The notes beneath the pieces were generated by a model, which saw only the letters and a program-made list of their open reading frames with translations, did not search any database and had not been told where the DNA came from. Source: Pseudoflavonifractor sp. AF19-9AC (GTDB lineage Bacteria; Bacillota; Clostridia; Oscillospirales; Oscillospiraceae). Taken from it: 24,425 bases of DNA. A program made the translations under genes and the position numbers. The DNA is taken from positions 269,772 through 294,196 of the forward strand of contig NZ_QUGI01000001.1 in NCBI RefSeq assembly GCF_003478995.1, read 5' to 3'. The stretch's first letter is position 1, and the number at the start of each line of letters is the position of its first letter. Of the stretch, positions 13,912-21,158 are shown piece after piece.

Positions 13912-14310
13912 ATGACCGATCGTGAGCTGGTGGAGCGGGCCTTTGCCATGCACAAATTTTCCTATGTGCCCTACTCCCGCTTTCCGGTGGGGGCGGCCCT
14001 GCTGTGCGCCGACGGGACGGTGTTTACCGGCTGCAACGTGGAGAATGCCGCCTACGGCTCCACCATCTGCGCCGAGCGCACCGCCCTCCTGAAGGCCATC
14101 AGCGAGGGGCACCGGGAGGACTGGCAGACCATTGCCATCGCTGGACAGGGGGAGGACTATTGCTGGCCCTGCGGAGCTTGCCGGCAGATGCTCTACGAAT
14201 TTGCACCCAACCTGCGGGTGCTGGCTGCCAGGGGGGATGGCCAGTTTCAGTGTGTTCCCCTCCGTGAGCTGCTGCCCTACGGCTTCGGTCCGGCGTCCTT
14301 GCAGGGGTAA
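13912..14310 (+). CDS. cdd: Cytidine deaminase
   Basis: Cdd deaminates cytidine and deoxycytidine to uridine forms in pyrimidine salvage. The 132-residue protein has the normal length of the homotetrameric class. Zinc ligands and the catalytic acid are clear: TICAERTAL gives Cys53 and Glu55, and PCGACRQML gives Cys87 and Cys90. FPVGAALL and GCNVENAAYG are the substrate-binding segments. AAAGGAGG lies 8 bases before the ATG. A strong terminator follows 26 bases after the stop. Confidence 0.96.
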   Translation: MTDRELVERAFAMHKFSYVPYSRFPVGAALLCADGTVFTGCNVENAAYGSTICAERTALLKAISEGHREDWQTIAIAGQGEDYCWPCGACRQMLYEFAPNLRVLAARGDGQFQCVPLRELLPYGFGPASLQG

Positions 14311-14334
14311 CGGTCCATCCAAACGCGTACCATT

Positions 14335-14366
14335 AAAACCGGCCGCCTCCGGGCGGCCGGTTTTTT
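14335..14366 (+). terminator. Rho-independent terminator after cdd
   Basis: AACCGGCCGCC and GGCGGCCGGTT form an 11-base perfect stem around a TCCG loop, followed by T residues and preceded by A residues. Confidence 0.94.
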
Positions 14367-14424
14367 GCGGAAAAAAGAAAATGAACCGGGTGAGATTTTT
14401 TACCCCTCTCATGGATATTCTTAA

Positions 14425-14438
14425 TGAAAGGCCTTTCA
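14425..14438. promoter_or_regulatory. 14-base palindrome before the sigma factor gene
   Basis: TGAAAGGCCTTTCA is a perfect palindrome 13 bases upstream of the ribosome site of the sigma factor gene. A regulator site is possible; no clear promoter could be assigned next to it. Confidence 0.35.
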
Positions 14439-14467
14439 AGAGAAAACCCGAAAGGAGGTGGGTGGTC

Positions 14468-14983
14468 TTGACGGAGGAGGCATTTGGCCATGCGGTGCGC
14501 ACCTATGGAGACACGGTGTACCGTGTGGCCCTCCATGCCCTGAAGAACCCCGCAGATGCGGAGGATGTGATGCAGACGGTGATGCTGCGGCTGCTGGAGA
14601 GCGGCCGGGACTTTGAAAGCGAGGAGCACCTGAAGCACTGGATCTTGCGGGTGGCGGTGAACGAGAGCCGGAAGGTGCTGCGCTCCTTCTGGCGGCGGAC
14701 CTCAGTCCCGCTGGAAGAGTGGCGGGACGGTCCCGCGCCGGAGGACCGGGAAAAAACAGAGCTGCTCCGGGCGGTCATGGGGCTGGAGACAAAGTACCGT
14801 CTGACCGTATATCTCTATTACTACGAGGGATGTACCGTGGCGGAGGTGGCGGCAGCCTTGGGTGCCAATCCATCCACGGTGCAGACCTGGCTGCTCCGGG
14901 CCCGGAAACGGCTGCGCCGGGAGCTGAGGGAAGAGGAAGAAAAGGAGGAACCTGGGTATGTTCGACCGCAGATTGTACCATGA
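14468..14983 (+). CDS. ECF-like sigma-70 family RNA polymerase sigma factor
   Basis: The 171-residue protein has two sigma domains. Sigma region 2 includes YRVALHALKNPADAEDVMQTVMLRLL near 18-43 and HLKHWILRVAVNESRKVLRS. Region 4 includes ETKYRLTVYLYYYEGCTVAEVAAALGANPSTVQTWLLRARKRLR. This is the two-domain layout of ECF (group IV) factors. The start is a TTG at 14468, 9 bases after AAGGAGG; a GTG at 14462 is closer (3 bases) and an ATG at 14411 has no ribosome site. Its last 26 bases overlap the gene for a single-pass membrane protein that is probably its anti-sigma factor. Confidence 0.9.
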   Translation: MTEEAFGHAVRTYGDTVYRVALHALKNPADAEDVMQTVMLRLLESGRDFESEEHLKHWILRVAVNESRKVLRSFWRRTSVPLEEWRDGPAPEDREKTELLRAVMGLETKYRLTVYLYYYEGCTVAEVAAALGANPSTVQTWLLRARKRLRRELREEEEKEEPGYVRPQIVP

Positions 14984-15635
14984 AGTGTGCCGGGAGCTTC
15001 GGGCTCCGGAAGAAAAAATTGAGGAGATTTTGACCATGACAAAGACCAATTCCCCTAAGAAGCACCGCAGACCGGTGCGTACCGCTCTGGTAGCTGCCGC
15101 GGCTGTGGCCATGATGGCTGTGGGCGTCAGCGCCGCCAACCCCCAGGCAGTGCAGAATATGTTTGTTCAGATTGCCACTGTGGTGCGGGTGGACGAGTTC
15201 CGCCAGGAGATGACCACCACCGATGGCGAGCAGATGACCGTGCTGTCCCTGCCCAAGATTCAGGTGGAGAACCGGGATGGCCGGGCGGTGCTGGTGGTTG
15301 ACGAGGAGGAGACGGACATCACCGACGCGCTGGCTCAGGACGGAAGCTATGTGTATGAGAAGGCCACCCAGGAGGGGACCAAGCTCACTGTGACGGTGAA
15401 GGGCAGCGGCGCCGAGGACTGGACCATGGAGGTGTCCATGTTCGAGGATGGAGAGGAAGTGCTCTCTTACAGCGGAAAAAGCGGCGAGGACAGCCTGGGC
15501 GTCGGCGGGTCCATTGAGGGAATGCCTGAGGACTGGGAAGTAAATGTGGGAGAGGGAGAAGAAAACATCTCCGCCGCTATTACGGTTACCGATTCCTCCG
15601 GATGTGTCGCCCTGGACAAAACCGTGTCCGATTAA
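14958..15635 (+). CDS. Membrane anti-sigma-like protein
   Basis: The 225-residue protein has a 40-residue N-terminal cytosolic part (YHEVCRELRAPEEKIEEIL, then a basic stretch KKHRRPVRT), one membrane segment near residues 43-60 (ALVAAAAVAMMAVGVSA), and a long acidic outer domain rich in Thr, Glu and Gly. That is the layout of DUF4179-like anti-sigma proteins paired with clostridial ECF sigma genes. The sequence of the outer domain is not one I recognise. AAAAGGAGG precedes the ATG, which overlaps the sigma gene by 26 bases. A role in holding the sigma factor inactive is inferred from layout only. Confidence 0.75.
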   Translation: MFDRRLYHEVCRELRAPEEKIEEILTMTKTNSPKKHRRPVRTALVAAAAVAMMAVGVSAANPQAVQNMFVQIATVVRVDEFRQEMTTTDGEQMTVLSLPKIQVENRDGRAVLVVDEEETDITDALAQDGSYVYEKATQEGTKLTVTVKGSGAEDWTMEVSMFEDGEEVLSYSGKSGEDSLGVGGSIEGMPEDWEVNVGEGEENISAAITVTDSSGCVALDKTVSD

Positions 15636-15701
15636 GCCGCAGCCGATTGAAAAAGAAAAAATCCCTGTCTGCATACTTTGACGCCGGAGGGAGAAAACTA
15701 G

Positions 15702-15721
15702 CCTTGGATTTCAATCCGAGG
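15702..15721 (+). promoter_or_regulatory. Hairpin overlapping the DUF378 ribosome site
   Basis: CCTTGGATT and AATCCGAGG can pair over 8 to 9 bases with one G-U pair and a very short loop. The 3' arm includes the first bases of the AGGAGGT ribosome site (15719-15725). It could limit translation of the DUF378 gene; that is inferred. Confidence 0.4.
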
Positions 15722-15733
15722 AGGTAATCTGAC

Positions 15734-15946
15734 GTGGTTATGGACAAAATTGCCCTGACCCTGCTGATCATAGGCGGCCTGAACTGGGGCAGCATTGGTC
15801 TGTTTCAGTTTGACCTGGTGGCCTTTGCCGGCGGCGGGTCGGGCAGCATGGTCAGCCGCGTGATTTACACGCTGGTTGGCCTGTCTGCTGTATGGTGCAT
15901 CTCCCTGCTGTTTCGCAACAAGGGCGCGGCGGGGGAGCGTGGCTGA
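15734..15946 (+). CDS. DUF378 family small membrane protein
   Basis: The 70-residue protein matches DUF378 (YuzA-like): ALTLLIIGGLNWGSIGLFQFDLVAF followed by SRVIYTLVGLSAVWCI, two membrane segments with the conserved GxLNWG motif. Function is unknown. GTG at 15734 is chosen because AGGAGGT ends 8 bases before it; ATG at 15740 is 14 bases away. It sits 98 bases after the anti-sigma-like gene and may be read with it. A terminator follows. Confidence 0.88.
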   Translation: MVMDKIALTLLIIGGLNWGSIGLFQFDLVAFAGGGSGSMVSRVIYTLVGLSAVWCISLLFRNKGAAGERG

Positions 15947-15969
15947 CAAGAGCAAACCCCAGCATAACA

Positions 15970-16017
15970 AAACAGGAGTCTGAAGCGGATGCTTTGGACT
16001 CCTGTTTGATTTTTTTA
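15970..16017 (+). terminator. Rho-independent terminator after the DUF378 gene
   Basis: AAACAGGAGTC and GACTCCTGTTT form an 11-base perfect stem, with an inner AAGC/GCTT stem, followed by a run of seven T. Confidence 0.92.
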
Positions 16018-16030
16018 CATTCTGTTCGAT

Positions 16031-16070
16031 TTTACAAAGACTTAACAGGGCGGTTGTTTTGCATTTTACA
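16031..16070 (+). promoter_or_regulatory. Candidate Pho box before pstS
   Basis: TTTACA (16031-16036), five bases, then TTAACA (16042-16047) match the TT(A/T/C)ACA direct repeats with 5-base spacing known as the PhoP site of Bacillus. A further TTTACA (16065-16070) lies just before a TATACT -10 (16080-16085), about one base out of the 11-base phase. An additional TTTACA is at 16014-16019. It would place pstS under the PhoP/PhoR pair encoded downstream. Confidence 0.65.
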
Positions 16071-16134
16071 TTCCCTTTTTATACTGAGCACCGTAATCCA
16101 GAAGGAACAAAACGAACAAAAAGGAGTACTTAAA

Positions 16135-17025
16135 ATGAAGAAACTGACTTGTCTGGGCCTGTCCATTGTGATGGCTCTCTCCCTGCTGGCCGGCTGCGGC
16201 AGCAGCAATACCGGTGACACCACCTCCGACCAGAGCAGCGCCGGCAGCAACAACGCCGCCTCCTCCTCCGGCAACACCGAGACCACCCTCAGCGGTGTGG
16301 TGAACACCAACGGTTCCACCTCCATGGAGAGCGTGATGAAGATTCTGGGTGAGGCTTTCCACGAGCTGAACCCCGACGTTGAGGTCAAGTACAACGGTTC
16401 CGGTTCCGGCGCCGGTGTGACCTCCGCCATCGATGGCACTGCCGACCTGGGCCTGGCTTCCCGTGAGCTGAAGCCCGAGGAAGAGGAGCAGGGCGCTGTG
16501 GCCCACGTTGTGGCTCTGGACGGTGTGGCCGTTGTGGTCAACCCCGAGAACGGTGTGGAGAGCCTGACCGTGGAGCAGATTGCCCAGATTTTCAAGGGTG
16601 AAATCACCAACTGGAAGGAAGTTGGCGGCGAGGACATGGAGATTGCCGTCTACGGCCGTGAGGCCGGTTCCGGCACCCGCGGCGCCTTCGAGGAGATTCT
16701 GGGCATTGAGGATGCTGCCAAGTACCTCAACGAGTATTCTTCCACCGGTGACGTCATCGGCAACGTAGCTTCCAACCCCGCTGCCATCGGCTATGCCTCC
16801 CTGTCCGCTGTGGGCGACACTGTCAAGGCCGTGAAGGTGGGCGGTGTGGAGTGCACCGAGGCCACCGTGCAGGACGGCAGCTACGCCATCCAGCGCCCCT
16901 TCATCATGATCACCAAGGACGGCACCGAGCTCAGCGAGGTTGCCCAGGCCTTCCTGGAGTTCGCCATGAGCGCCGATGTGGCTGACCTGATCGCCCAGGC
17001 CGGTGCGGTGCCCCCCGTTCAGTAA
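16135..17025 (+). CDS. pstS: Phosphate-binding lipoprotein PstS
   Basis: PstS captures phosphate outside the membrane for the Pst ABC importer. The 296-residue precursor has a signal peptide and lipobox LLAGC (Cys21). A Ser/Asn/Thr-rich linker follows to about residue 55. The phosphate-binding segments are NTNGSTSMESV, YNGSGSGAGVTSA and GREAGSGTRGAFEEIL. The ATG at 16135 has AGGAG upstream; the longer open frame is not needed. It is first in pstS-pstC-pstA-pstB-phoU, with a Pho-box-like element upstream and a hairpin before pstC that may help keep pstS mRNA at a higher level. Confidence 0.97.
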   Translation: MKKLTCLGLSIVMALSLLAGCGSSNTGDTTSDQSSAGSNNAASSSGNTETTLSGVVNTNGSTSMESVMKILGEAFHELNPDVEVKYNGSGSGAGVTSAIDGTADLGLASRELKPEEEEQGAVAHVVALDGVAVVVNPENGVESLTVEQIAQIFKGEITNWKEVGGEDMEIAVYGREAGSGTRGAFEEILGIEDAAKYLNEYSSTGDVIGNVASNPAAIGYASLSAVGDTVKAVKVGGVECTEATVQDGSYAIQRPFIMITKDGTELSEVAQAFLEFAMSADVADLIAQAGAVPPVQ

Positions 17026-17047
17026 CTCAGACAGCTGAGAACCAAGA

Positions 17048-17080
17048 CCAAAACACGCGTCCATTGGTCGCGTGTTTTGG
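17048..17080 (+). promoter_or_regulatory. Stable hairpin between pstS and pstC
   Basis: CCAAAACACGCG and CGCGTGTTTTGG are perfect 12-base arms around a 9-base loop. No T run follows, so it is more likely a stabilising or partial-termination element giving more pstS than pstC mRNA, as seen for binding-protein genes in ABC operons. Confidence 0.7.
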
Positions 17081-17134
17081 CCTGTAAACAGACAAACGCA
17101 ATGTGGATTCAATGTTAGGAAAGGCGGTTTCACA

Positions 17135-18016
17135 GTGAAGCGCACCCAAAAAATCAATCCTCTGGAGGCCGGAATGCACGGGCTGTTTTTCCTTTGCGGC
17201 TTCGTGGCCGTAGCCTTCGTGTTGGTTATCACCGTATATCTGGTCATCTCCGGCCTCCCGGCCATTCGGGAGGTGGGCTTGGTGGACTTCCTGTTTGGAA
17301 CCACCTGGGACTCGGACAATAAGACCAATCCCCAGTACGGAATTTTGCCCTTTATCCTCACCTCCATTTACGGCACCGCAGGCGCCATTATCATCGGCGT
17401 GCCCATCGGCTTCCTGACGGCGGTGTTCCTGGCCAAGGTGGCGCCCCCCAAGGTGGCCTCGGCCATCCGTCCCGCCGTGGACCTGCTGGCGGGTATCCCC
17501 TCCGTGGTCTACGGCATGGTGGGTATGGCGGTGCTGCTGCCCGCCATCCGGGAGGCCTTCAACCTGCGGGCGGGCGATACCCTTCTGGCCGCCATCCTGG
17601 TGCTGGCGGTGATGATCCTTCCCTCCATTATCTCCGTGTCGGAGACAGCCCTGCGGGCGGTCCCCCGGGAGTATGAGGAGGCCAGCCTGGCTCTGGGCGC
17701 CACTGAGATCGAGACCTATTTCCGGGTCACTGCCCCCGCGGCCAAGAGCGGCATTGCCGCCGCCGTGGTGCTGGGCGTGGGCCGCGCCATCGGCGAGGCC
17801 ATGGCCATCATGATGGTGGCCGGCAACGCCCCCAACATGCCCGGACTGTTCAAGAGCGTTAAATTTCTTACCACCGCTGTGGCCAGCGAGATGTCTTACG
17901 CGGCCGACGGCAGCCTGCATAAAATGGCTCTGTTCTCCATCGGCCTTGTGCTGTTCATCTTCATTATGATGATCAATGTGGGGCTCAACGTGATTCTCAA
18001 GCGGGAGAAGGAGTGA
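17135..18016 (+). CDS. pstC: Phosphate ABC transporter permease PstC
   Basis: PstC is one of two membrane permeases. The 293-residue protein has about six hydrophobic segments, the first at FFLCGFVAVAFVLVITVYLVI near residues 20-40. The ABC-contact (EAA) loop is visible as EEASLALGATEIETYF, and the binding-protein-dependent permease motif as SGIAAAVVLGVGRAIGEAMA. GTG at 17135 is chosen because AGGAAAGGCGG lies upstream and the residues before it do not look like PstC. It ends 23 bases before the pstA start used here (4-base overlap if pstA begins at GTG 18013). Confidence 0.94.
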   Translation: MKRTQKINPLEAGMHGLFFLCGFVAVAFVLVITVYLVISGLPAIREVGLVDFLFGTTWDSDNKTNPQYGILPFILTSIYGTAGAIIIGVPIGFLTAVFLAKVAPPKVASAIRPAVDLLAGIPSVVYGMVGMAVLLPAIREAFNLRAGDTLLAAILVLAVMILPSIISVSETALRAVPREYEEASLALGATEIETYFRVTAPAAKSGIAAAVVLGVGRAIGEAMAIMMVAGNAPNMPGLFKSVKFLTTAVASEMSYAADGSLHKMALFSIGLVLFIFIMMINVGLNVILKREKE

Positions 18017-18039
18017 GCGGGATGGAAGGAGCAGATATT

Positions 18040-18948
18040 ATGTCACAAACTGCCGTAACGATGGAAGCGCCCCGGGAAAAGAGCTGGGGGACCGGACTTT
18101 CCGCAGGCCGTAAGGCCTATGACCGGGGCCTGCGGGCTCTGGTTTGGCTGTGTGCGGGTCTGACCTGCGCGCTGCTGCTGTTTCTCATCGGATACATCCT
18201 CTACCGGGGCCTGCCGGGCCTGTCCTGGGAGTTCCTGACCACCCAGGAGTCCCTGCTGAAGGGGACCATGGGCATTCTGCCCGCCATCCAGAACACCCTT
18301 TATGTGGTGGTGGTCACCCTGGTGATTGCCCTGCCTCTGGGCGTGGGAGCCGCCGTCTATCTGACGGAGTACGCCACCAACCACCGGCTGGTCAACGCCA
18401 TTGAGTTTGCCACCGAGACCCTGTCGGGCATCCCCTCCATTCTGTACGCCCTGGTGGGCTACCTGGCCTTCAGCAATACCCTGGGCCTGGGCTACTCCCT
18501 GCTGGCCGCTTCCCTGACCCTGGCCATGATGAACCTGCCCACCATCATCCGTACCACCCAGGAGTCCCTGAAGACGGTGCCCCAGGGCTACCGGGAAGGC
18601 GCTCTGGGCCTGGGCAGCGGCAAGTGGCATATGATCCGCACCATTGTGCTGCCCGGCTCCATCGACGGTATCGTCACCGGCTGCATTCTGGCCGTGGGCC
18701 GTATCGTGGGTGAGTCGGCCGTGCTGCTGTACGTGGGCGGCATGGACAGCACCCTGAACAATTTCTTTGCCAGCCTGGACAAGTTCGCCCACAGCTCGGG
18801 CGCCACCCTGACCGTGCAGCTGTACGTCTTCGCCAAGGAGCGGGCCATGATGGACCCGGCCTTTACGGTGGCTGTGGTGCTGCTGGCGCTGACCTTCCTT
18901 ATCAACCTTGCGGCCAAAGTGGTGGGCAAGAAGCTCAGACAGAAGTAA
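18040..18948 (+). CDS. pstA: Phosphate ABC transporter permease PstA
   Basis: PstA pairs with PstC as the second permease. The 302-residue protein has several membrane spans ([22 protein letters not shown] first, [12 protein letters not shown] last) and an EAA-type loop [37 protein letters not shown] and [13 protein letters not shown] are typical family segments. ATG at 18040 is preferred because GGAAGGAG ends 8 bases earlier; GTG 18013 overlaps the pstC stop and ATG 18022 has no good site. It lies 40 bases before pstB. Confidence 0.94.
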   Translation: MSQTAVTMEAPREKSWGTGLSAGRKAYDRGLRALVWLCAGLTCALLLFLIGYILYRGLPGLSWEFLTTQESLLKGTMGILPAIQNTLYVVVVTLVIALPLGVGAAVYLTEYATNHRLVNAIEFATETLSGIPSILYALVGYLAFSNTLGLGYSLLAASLTLAMMNLPTIIRTTQESLKTVPQGYREGALGLGSGKWHMIRTIVLPGSIDGIVTGCILAVGRIVGESAVLLYVGGMDSTLNNFFASLDKFAHSSGATLTVQLYVFAKERAMMDPAFTVAVVLLALTFLINLAAKVVGKKLRQK

Positions 18949-18988
18949 ACGGCCGAGTCTTATTGAAATAAAGGAGCCATCATCAGAC

Positions 18989-19747
18989 ATGGAAGACATT
19001 ATTCTCTCCGCCCGGGACCTGAACCTGTACTACGGGGAAAACCACGCCCTGAAAAACGTGATGATTGACATTCCCGAGCGCAAGATTACCGCTTTGATCG
19101 GGCCCTCCGGCTGCGGCAAGTCCACCTTCCTGCGCACCATCAACCGGATGAACGACCTCATTCCCGGGGTCAAGATCACCGGCTCGCTCACCTACCGCGG
19201 CCAGGAGATCTATGCCCCGGAGCAGGACGTCACCGACCTGCGCAAGCGCATCGGCATGGTGTTCCAGAAGCCCAATCCCTTCCCCATGTCCATCTACGAC
19301 AACGTGGCCTACGGCCCCCGTACCCACGGCATCCGCAACAAGGTGAAGCTGGATGAGATCGTGGAGGAGTCCCTGCGGGGGGCGGCCATCTGGAACGAAG
19401 TGAAGGATCGGCTGAAGAAGTCGGCTCTGGGCCTGTCCGGCGGCCAGCAGCAGCGTCTGTGCATCGCCCGCGCCCTGGCTGTGAAGCCGGATGTGCTGCT
19501 CATGGACGAGGCTACCTCCGCTCTGGACCCCATCTCCACCTCCAAAATTGAGGACCTTGCCTCGGAGCTGAAAAGCGATTATACTATCATCATGGTGACC
19601 CATAACATGCAGCAGGCCGCCCGTATTTCGGACAATACCGCCTTCTTCCTGCTGGGTGAGCTGGTGGAGTTCGGCGACACCGAGCAGATCTTCTCCATGC
19701 CCCAGGACAAGCGGACCGAGGACTACATCACCGGGAGGTTTGGCTGA
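18989..19747 (+). CDS. pstB: Phosphate ABC transporter ATPase PstB
   Basis: PstB drives phosphate import by ATP hydrolysis. The 252-residue protein has Walker [10 protein letters not shown] (38-46), the PstB-specific [21 protein letters not shown] (91-111), signature LSGGQQQR (149-156), Walker [13 protein letters not shown] (169-180) and the switch histidine in [11 protein letters not shown]. The ATG at 18989 has AAAGGAG 12 bases upstream, slightly long but the only reasonable choice. It is two bases from phoU. Confidence 0.97.
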   Translation: MEDIILSARDLNLYYGENHALKNVMIDIPERKITALIGPSGCGKSTFLRTINRMNDLIPGVKITGSLTYRGQEIYAPEQDVTDLRKRIGMVFQKPNPFPMSIYDNVAYGPRTHGIRNKVKLDEIVEESLRGAAIWNEVKDRLKKSALGLSGGQQQRLCIARALAVKPDVLLMDEATSALDPISTSKIEDLASELKSDYTIIMVTHNMQQAARISDNTAFFLLGELVEFGDTEQIFSMPQDKRTEDYITGRFG

Positions 19748-19749
19748 TT

Positions 19750-20394
19750 ATGAGAAATTCCTTCAACGAGCAGCTGGAACAGCTGAACGTAGAGCTCATC
19801 AAGATGGGCGCCTTGTGTGAGGAGGCCATTTCGGCAGCCACCAAGGCGCTTTTGGAGCGGGATTTGCAGTTGGGCGAGCGTGCCCGGGTGCTGGAGCAGG
19901 AGATCGACCACAAGGAGCGGGATATCGAGACTCAGTGCATGAAGCTGCTGCTGCGGCAGCAGCCGGTGGCCGGTGACCTGCGGGCGGTGTCTGCGGCCCT
20001 TCGTATGATCTCCGACATGGAGCGCATCGGCGACCAGGCCAGCGACATTGCAGAGATTGCCCGGGACATGGAGGAGAGCCGCCTGAGCCGGACGGTACCC
20101 ATGGCAGAGATGGCCCGCGCAGCCATCCGCATGGTGACCGACAGTGTGGACGCCTTTGTCCGGGGAGATCTGGCGCTGGCTCACGATGTGCTGCGGGAGG
20201 ACGACCAGGTGGACCAGCTGTTTCTCCAGGTGCGTGAGGAACTCATTGCCCTCATTGCCGCGGGAGAAAACGGGTCGGTATGCCTGGACTTGCTCATGGT
20301 GGCCAAGTACTTTGAGCGCATCGGCGACCACGCGGTGAACATTGCCGAGTGGGTGGAGTACTCCCTGACCGGTGCCCATAAGAGCGTGGAATAA
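19750..20394 (+). CDS. phoU: Phosphate signalling protein PhoU
   Basis: PhoU links the Pst transporter to PhoR signalling in bacteria that carry it. The 214-residue all-helical protein has two PhoU repeats; metal-site motifs are seen as DMERIGDQASDIAEIA in the first and YFERIGDHAVNIAEW in the second. Length is typical. The ATG at 19750 follows GGAGGT at moderate distance and begins two bases after pstB. A hairpin lies between it and phoP. Confidence 0.96.
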   Translation: MRNSFNEQLEQLNVELIKMGALCEEAISAATKALLERDLQLGERARVLEQEIDHKERDIETQCMKLLLRQQPVAGDLRAVSAALRMISDMERIGDQASDIAEIARDMEESRLSRTVPMAEMARAAIRMVTDSVDAFVRGDLALAHDVLREDDQVDQLFLQVREELIALIAAGENGSVCLDLLMVAKYFERIGDHAVNIAEWVEYSLTGAHKSVE

Positions 20395-20397
20395 GTA

Positions 20398-20421
20398 CGG
20401 GCGGGGCGACTGTGCCGCCCG
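20398..20421 (+). other. GC-rich hairpin between phoU and phoP
   Basis: CGGGCGG and CCGCCCG form a 7-base stem with a 10-base loop in the 54 bases between phoU and phoP. No T run follows, so read-through is expected. It may set relative levels of the transporter and two-component mRNAs. Confidence 0.5.
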
Positions 20422-20448
20422 CGGGACATAGAGGAGGCCGAGAGGCGG

Positions 20449-21129
20449 ATGATTTACATTCTGGAGGACGACACCAGTATTCGTAAGCTGGTGGTTTATA
20501 CCCTGAACAGCCAGGGCATGGAGGCGGAGGGCTTCGAGCGCCCCTCCCGATTCTGGAGCGCACTGGAGGAGCGGAAGCCGGAGCTTTTGCTGCTGGATAT
20601 CATGCTGCCCGAGGAGGACGGCCTTCAGATTCTCAAACGCCTGCGGGCCGATCCCAACACCCGGAAGCTGCCGGTCATTATGCTCACGGCCAAGGGCACG
20701 GAGTATGACAAGGTGCTGGGCCTGGACCAGGGGGCGGACGACTACATTGCAAAGCCCTTTGGAATGATGGAGCTCATGGCCCGCATCCGCACCGCCCTGC
20801 GCCACGCCGGGCAGGACGGGGAGGAGAAGACCACCTACCGGGTGGGCGAGCTCTACGTGGACCCCAGCCGGCATATCGTCCGGGACGGCCAGCGGGAGGT
20901 CACCCTCACCCTGAAGGAGTTCCAACTTCTCTGCCTGTTGCTGGAGCGGAAGGGGACGGTGTTCACCCGGGACCAGCTGCTCAATACCATCTGGGGCTAT
21001 GAGTTTGACGGGGCCAGCCGGACGGTGGACGTCCATATCCGGACCTTGCGGCAGAAACTGGGGGATTCGGGCAACTGCATTGAGACGGTGCGGGGCATCG
21101 GTTATAAAATCAACGGAGAAGGGGCCTGA
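20449..21129 (+). CDS. phoP: PhoP/PhoB-type response regulator
   Basis: This OmpR-family response regulator has 226 residues. The receiver domain (1-115) shows acidic residues Glu6, Asp7 and Asp8, the phosphorylation site Asp50 (LLLLDIMLPEEDG), Thr80 and Lys102 (AKPFG). The C-terminal winged helix (from about 130) shows LTLKEFQLLCLLLERKG, the recognition segment ASRTVDVHIRTLRQKLG and the terminal ETVRGIGYKI. It is placed between phoU and the phoR kinase gene, so it should be the regulator of the pst genes, binding Pho-box-like repeats such as those before pstS. GAGAGGCGG lies just before ATG. Confidence 0.93.
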   Translation: MIYILEDDTSIRKLVVYTLNSQGMEAEGFERPSRFWSALEERKPELLLLDIMLPEEDGLQILKRLRADPNTRKLPVIMLTAKGTEYDKVLGLDQGADDYIAKPFGMMELMARIRTALRHAGQDGEEKTTYRVGELYVDPSRHIVRDGQREVTLTLKEFQLLCLLLERKGTVFTRDQLLNTIWGYEFDGASRTVDVHIRTLRQKLGDSGNCIETVRGIGYKINGEGA

Positions 21130-21158
21130 CCCCGCCGTACTATGACAAGGAGCCAACT

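Noticed and set aside
14400..14432. An ECF promoter (GAACC then CTC) before the sigma gene
   Set aside because: A GAACC is present near 14383 but no CGTC-type -10 follows at the right distance.
13129..14502. A 457-residue minus-strand frame opposite the pentapeptide-repeat and cdd genes
   Set aside because: It crosses the riboswitch and terminator, is Leu/Pro/Gly-rich and has no start signal; the plus-strand genes have clear motifs.
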